Assembly (NCBI RefSeq): GCF_003086775.1
Contig: NZ_CP026001.1
Coordinates: 1,080,407 to 1,144,406 of the forward strand
From: Stenotrophomonas sp. ZAC14D1_NAIMI4_1
Lineage (GTDB): Bacteria > Pseudomonadota > Gammaproteobacteria > Xanthomonadales > Xanthomonadaceae
DNA length: 64,000 bases
Direction of reading: 5' to 3'
The notes below the pieces were generated by a model. It made no database searches, was not told where the DNA came from, and saw only the letters and a program-made list of their open reading frames with translations. The translations under genes and the position numbers were made by a program. Below are positions 62,755 to 64,000 of this stretch, piece after piece; within the stretch, counting starts at the first letter, position 1, and each line of letters starts with the position of its first letter.

Positions 62755-63462
62755 ATGTCCCTCCAATCCCATGGCCCGGCGCCGTGCGACGACGCTGACG
62801 GCCACCTCGTCACCGCAGGTCCGCTCACCCCGCCCCCGGACAGCGCCGGCACCCCCGCCGACGAAAAAGCGCTGCGCCACTCGGTCGCCGAGGATGTGCA
62901 GGGCATGGTCCTGGCCACGCTGGTGGCCTCGCTGGGCCTGGCCATCTTCGCCAAGGGCGGGCTGATGATCGGCGGCATGGCCGGCGCGGCCTTCCTGCTG
63001 CACTACGCCATGGGCTGGAACTTCGGCCTGGTGTTCGTGCTGGTCAACCTGCCGTTCTACTGGGTGGCCGTGCGCCGCATGGGCTGGGAATTCACCCTCA
63101 AGACCTTTGCCGCGGTCACTGCCTGCGGCGTGCTCACCGACATCCTGCCGCGCTGGGCTGATTTTGCGCATATCGCGCCACTGTACTCGGCGCTGGTCGG
63201 CGGCGCGCTGGCCGGCCTGGGCATCCTGTTCTTCATCCGCCACCGCGCCAGCCTCGGTGGCATCGGCATCCTGGCGGTGTACCTGCAGCGCACCCGCGGC
63301 TGGAGCGCCGGCAAGGTGCAGATGTCCTTCGATGCCTGCCTGATGGTGGCCGCGTTCTTCGTGCTGTCACCGTCGAAGGTGATGTACTCGGCGATCGGCG
63401 CGGTGGTGCTCAGCCTGGTGCTGATGTTCAACCACCGCCCCGGCCGCTACATGGGCGTGTAA
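62755..63462 (+). CDS. YitT-family membrane protein
   Basis: The 235-residue product has a polar ~45-residue N-terminus and five or six membrane helices. AIFAKGGLMIGGMAGAAFLL, VLVNLPFYWVAVRRMGWEFT and ASLGGIGILAVYLQRTRGWS are YitT motifs. The DUF2179 domain found in Bacillus members is lacking. Transport or regulatory function is unknown. The ATG at 62755 is the first in frame; an internal GTG is possible. Confidence 0.85.
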   Translation: MSLQSHGPAPCDDADGHLVTAGPLTPPPDSAGTPADEKALRHSVAEDVQGMVLATLVASLGLAIFAKGGLMIGGMAGAAFLLHYAMGWNFGLVFVLVNLPFYWVAVRRMGWEFTLKTFAAVTACGVLTDILPRWADFAHIAPLYSALVGGALAGLGILFFIRHRASLGGIGILAVYLQRTRGWSAGKVQMSFDACLMVAAFFVLSPSKVMYSAIGAVVLSLVLMFNHRPGRYMGV

Positions 63463-63478
63463 ACCCCTACACCGCGTT

Positions 63479-63501
63479 CGCCGGGCATGGCCCGGCGCTA
63501 C
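63479..63501. repeat. SMAG-type unit (inverted)
   Basis: The minus strand reads GTAGCGCCGGGC-cat-GCCCGGCG. It lies between the convergent YitT and tag genes. Confidence 0.87.
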
Positions 63502-63522
63502 CGGACCCACCGCGGATGCGCA

Positions 63523-64000
63523 TCAGCGGCCAGCCGTCTGCACCCACGGCGGTGCCAGCTTCAACAGCTGCGCATGCACCGGGCAGTCCTCGGCATGCGC
63601 GCCGGGCAGGTAGCCCAGGCTCATCAGGAACTCGCCGGTGATCTCGCCGCCGGTGAAGCGGAACGTCTTCTTGAACAGCTTCACCCAGTCGGCCTTGCTG
63701 CGCGGGTGGTGCGCGTCCAGCCACGCTGCAAAGCTGCCGTGGCTGGCCCGCAGCTGCTGGATCACCTGCGCGTTGTGGATCGCGGCCAGCACCTTCAGCC
63801 GGTTGCGGATGATGCCGGCGTCGGACAGCAGGCGCTCGATGTCCTGCTCGGCATAGGCCGCCACGCGGTCCACGTCGAAGCCATCGTAGGCCGCGCGGAA
63901 ACCCTCGCGCTTCTTCAGGATGGTTTCCCAGCTCAGCCCGGCCTGGTTGATTTCCAGCACCAGCCGCTCGAACAGCTCGCGCTCGTCACGCTGCGGGAAG
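63523..64000 (-). CDS. tag: DNA-3-methyladenine glycosylase I, N-terminus outside window
   Basis: The minus frame is open past the window edge, so about 158 C-terminal residues are seen. LFERLVLEINQAGLSWETIL and KREGFRAAYDGFD are hallmark Tag motifs, followed by LSDAGIIRNRLKVLAAIHNA and FKKTFRFTGGEITGEFLMSL. Tag removes 3-methyladenine from DNA in base excision repair. The Met at 63960 is internal, since conserved sequence continues upstream. Zinc-ligand residues of the family near the C-terminus (Cys in HAEDCPVH) are present. Confidence 0.95.
   Translation of the reverse strand, partial: FPQRDERELFERLVLEINQAGLSWETILKKREGFRAAYDGFDVDRVAAYAEQDIERLLSDAGIIRNRLKVLAAIHNAQVIQQLRASHGSFAAWLDAHHPRSKADWVKLFKKTFRFTGGEITGEFLMSLGYLPGAHAEDCPVHAQLLKLAPPWVQTAGR

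Overview
The window is high-GC chromosomal DNA of a gammaproteobacterium of the family Xanthomonadaceae, most likely Stenotrophomonas (S. maltophilia group). Three things point there. The fatty-acid cluster has the Xanthomonas/Stenotrophomonas order, with no plsX and a kinase-like gene between fabH and fabD. A Qnr pentapeptide protein of the chromosomal SmQnr type is present. The gaps between genes are full of short palindromes opening with GTAG or GTGG, like the SMAG (REP-type) repeats of S. maltophilia. No CRISPR array, rRNA, prophage or replication origin is visible.

Layout. 1-5.1 kb: a TgpA/DUF58/MoxR operon on the minus strand and a divergent GT39-type membrane glycosyltransferase. 5.2-17.1 kb: a conserved housekeeping block (maf/yceF on minus; then yceD, rpmF, fabH, a pseudokinase-like gene, fabD, fabG, acpP, fabF, pabB, mltG, tmk, holB, pilZ), with four-base ATGA overlaps coupling mltG to pilZ. 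17.3 kb: a tRNA-Val(CAC) with a near-consensus promoter and a strong terminator. 17.5-22 kb: accessory DNA with two uncharacterised minus-strand genes, an odd repeated coding motif, and an 874-residue SMC/Rad50-like ATPase with a CxxC hook and a possible nuclease-like tail. 22-26.8 kb: a tautomerase and a metal/siderophore uptake operon (DUF2946, TonB receptor, PepSY).

26.9-35 kb: a compact five-gene operon (SWIM zinc finger, DUF5691, MoxR ATPase, DUF5682, VWA/CoxE-like) followed closely by qnr. It is the best candidate for a poorly described multi-protein system. 35-45 kb: a MocR regulator with a perfect dyad between it and a divergent EamA exporter, an ECF sigma factor overlapped by a Ser/Thr kinase-TPR receptor, an SDR/LysR pair, and a second copy of the repeated coding motif. 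45-50.6 kb: a LysR remnant, a GFA protein, a DUF4105/lipase lipoprotein pair, and an MFS exporter divergent from soxR with a classical SoxR box.

51-53.5 kb: an AT-richer insertion (frameshifted small gene, 495-residue orphan protein, IS transposase relic) that looks horizontally acquired. 53.5-64 kb: an atypical SDR with a divergent LysR, proC-yggS divergent from pilT-pilU, a lipoprotein, an aldo/keto reductase convergent with a LysR gene, a DUF4287 protein between two long palindromes, a YitT-like membrane protein, and the edge of tag (3-methyladenine DNA glycosylase I). Function calls rest on motifs and family knowledge; no search was run.
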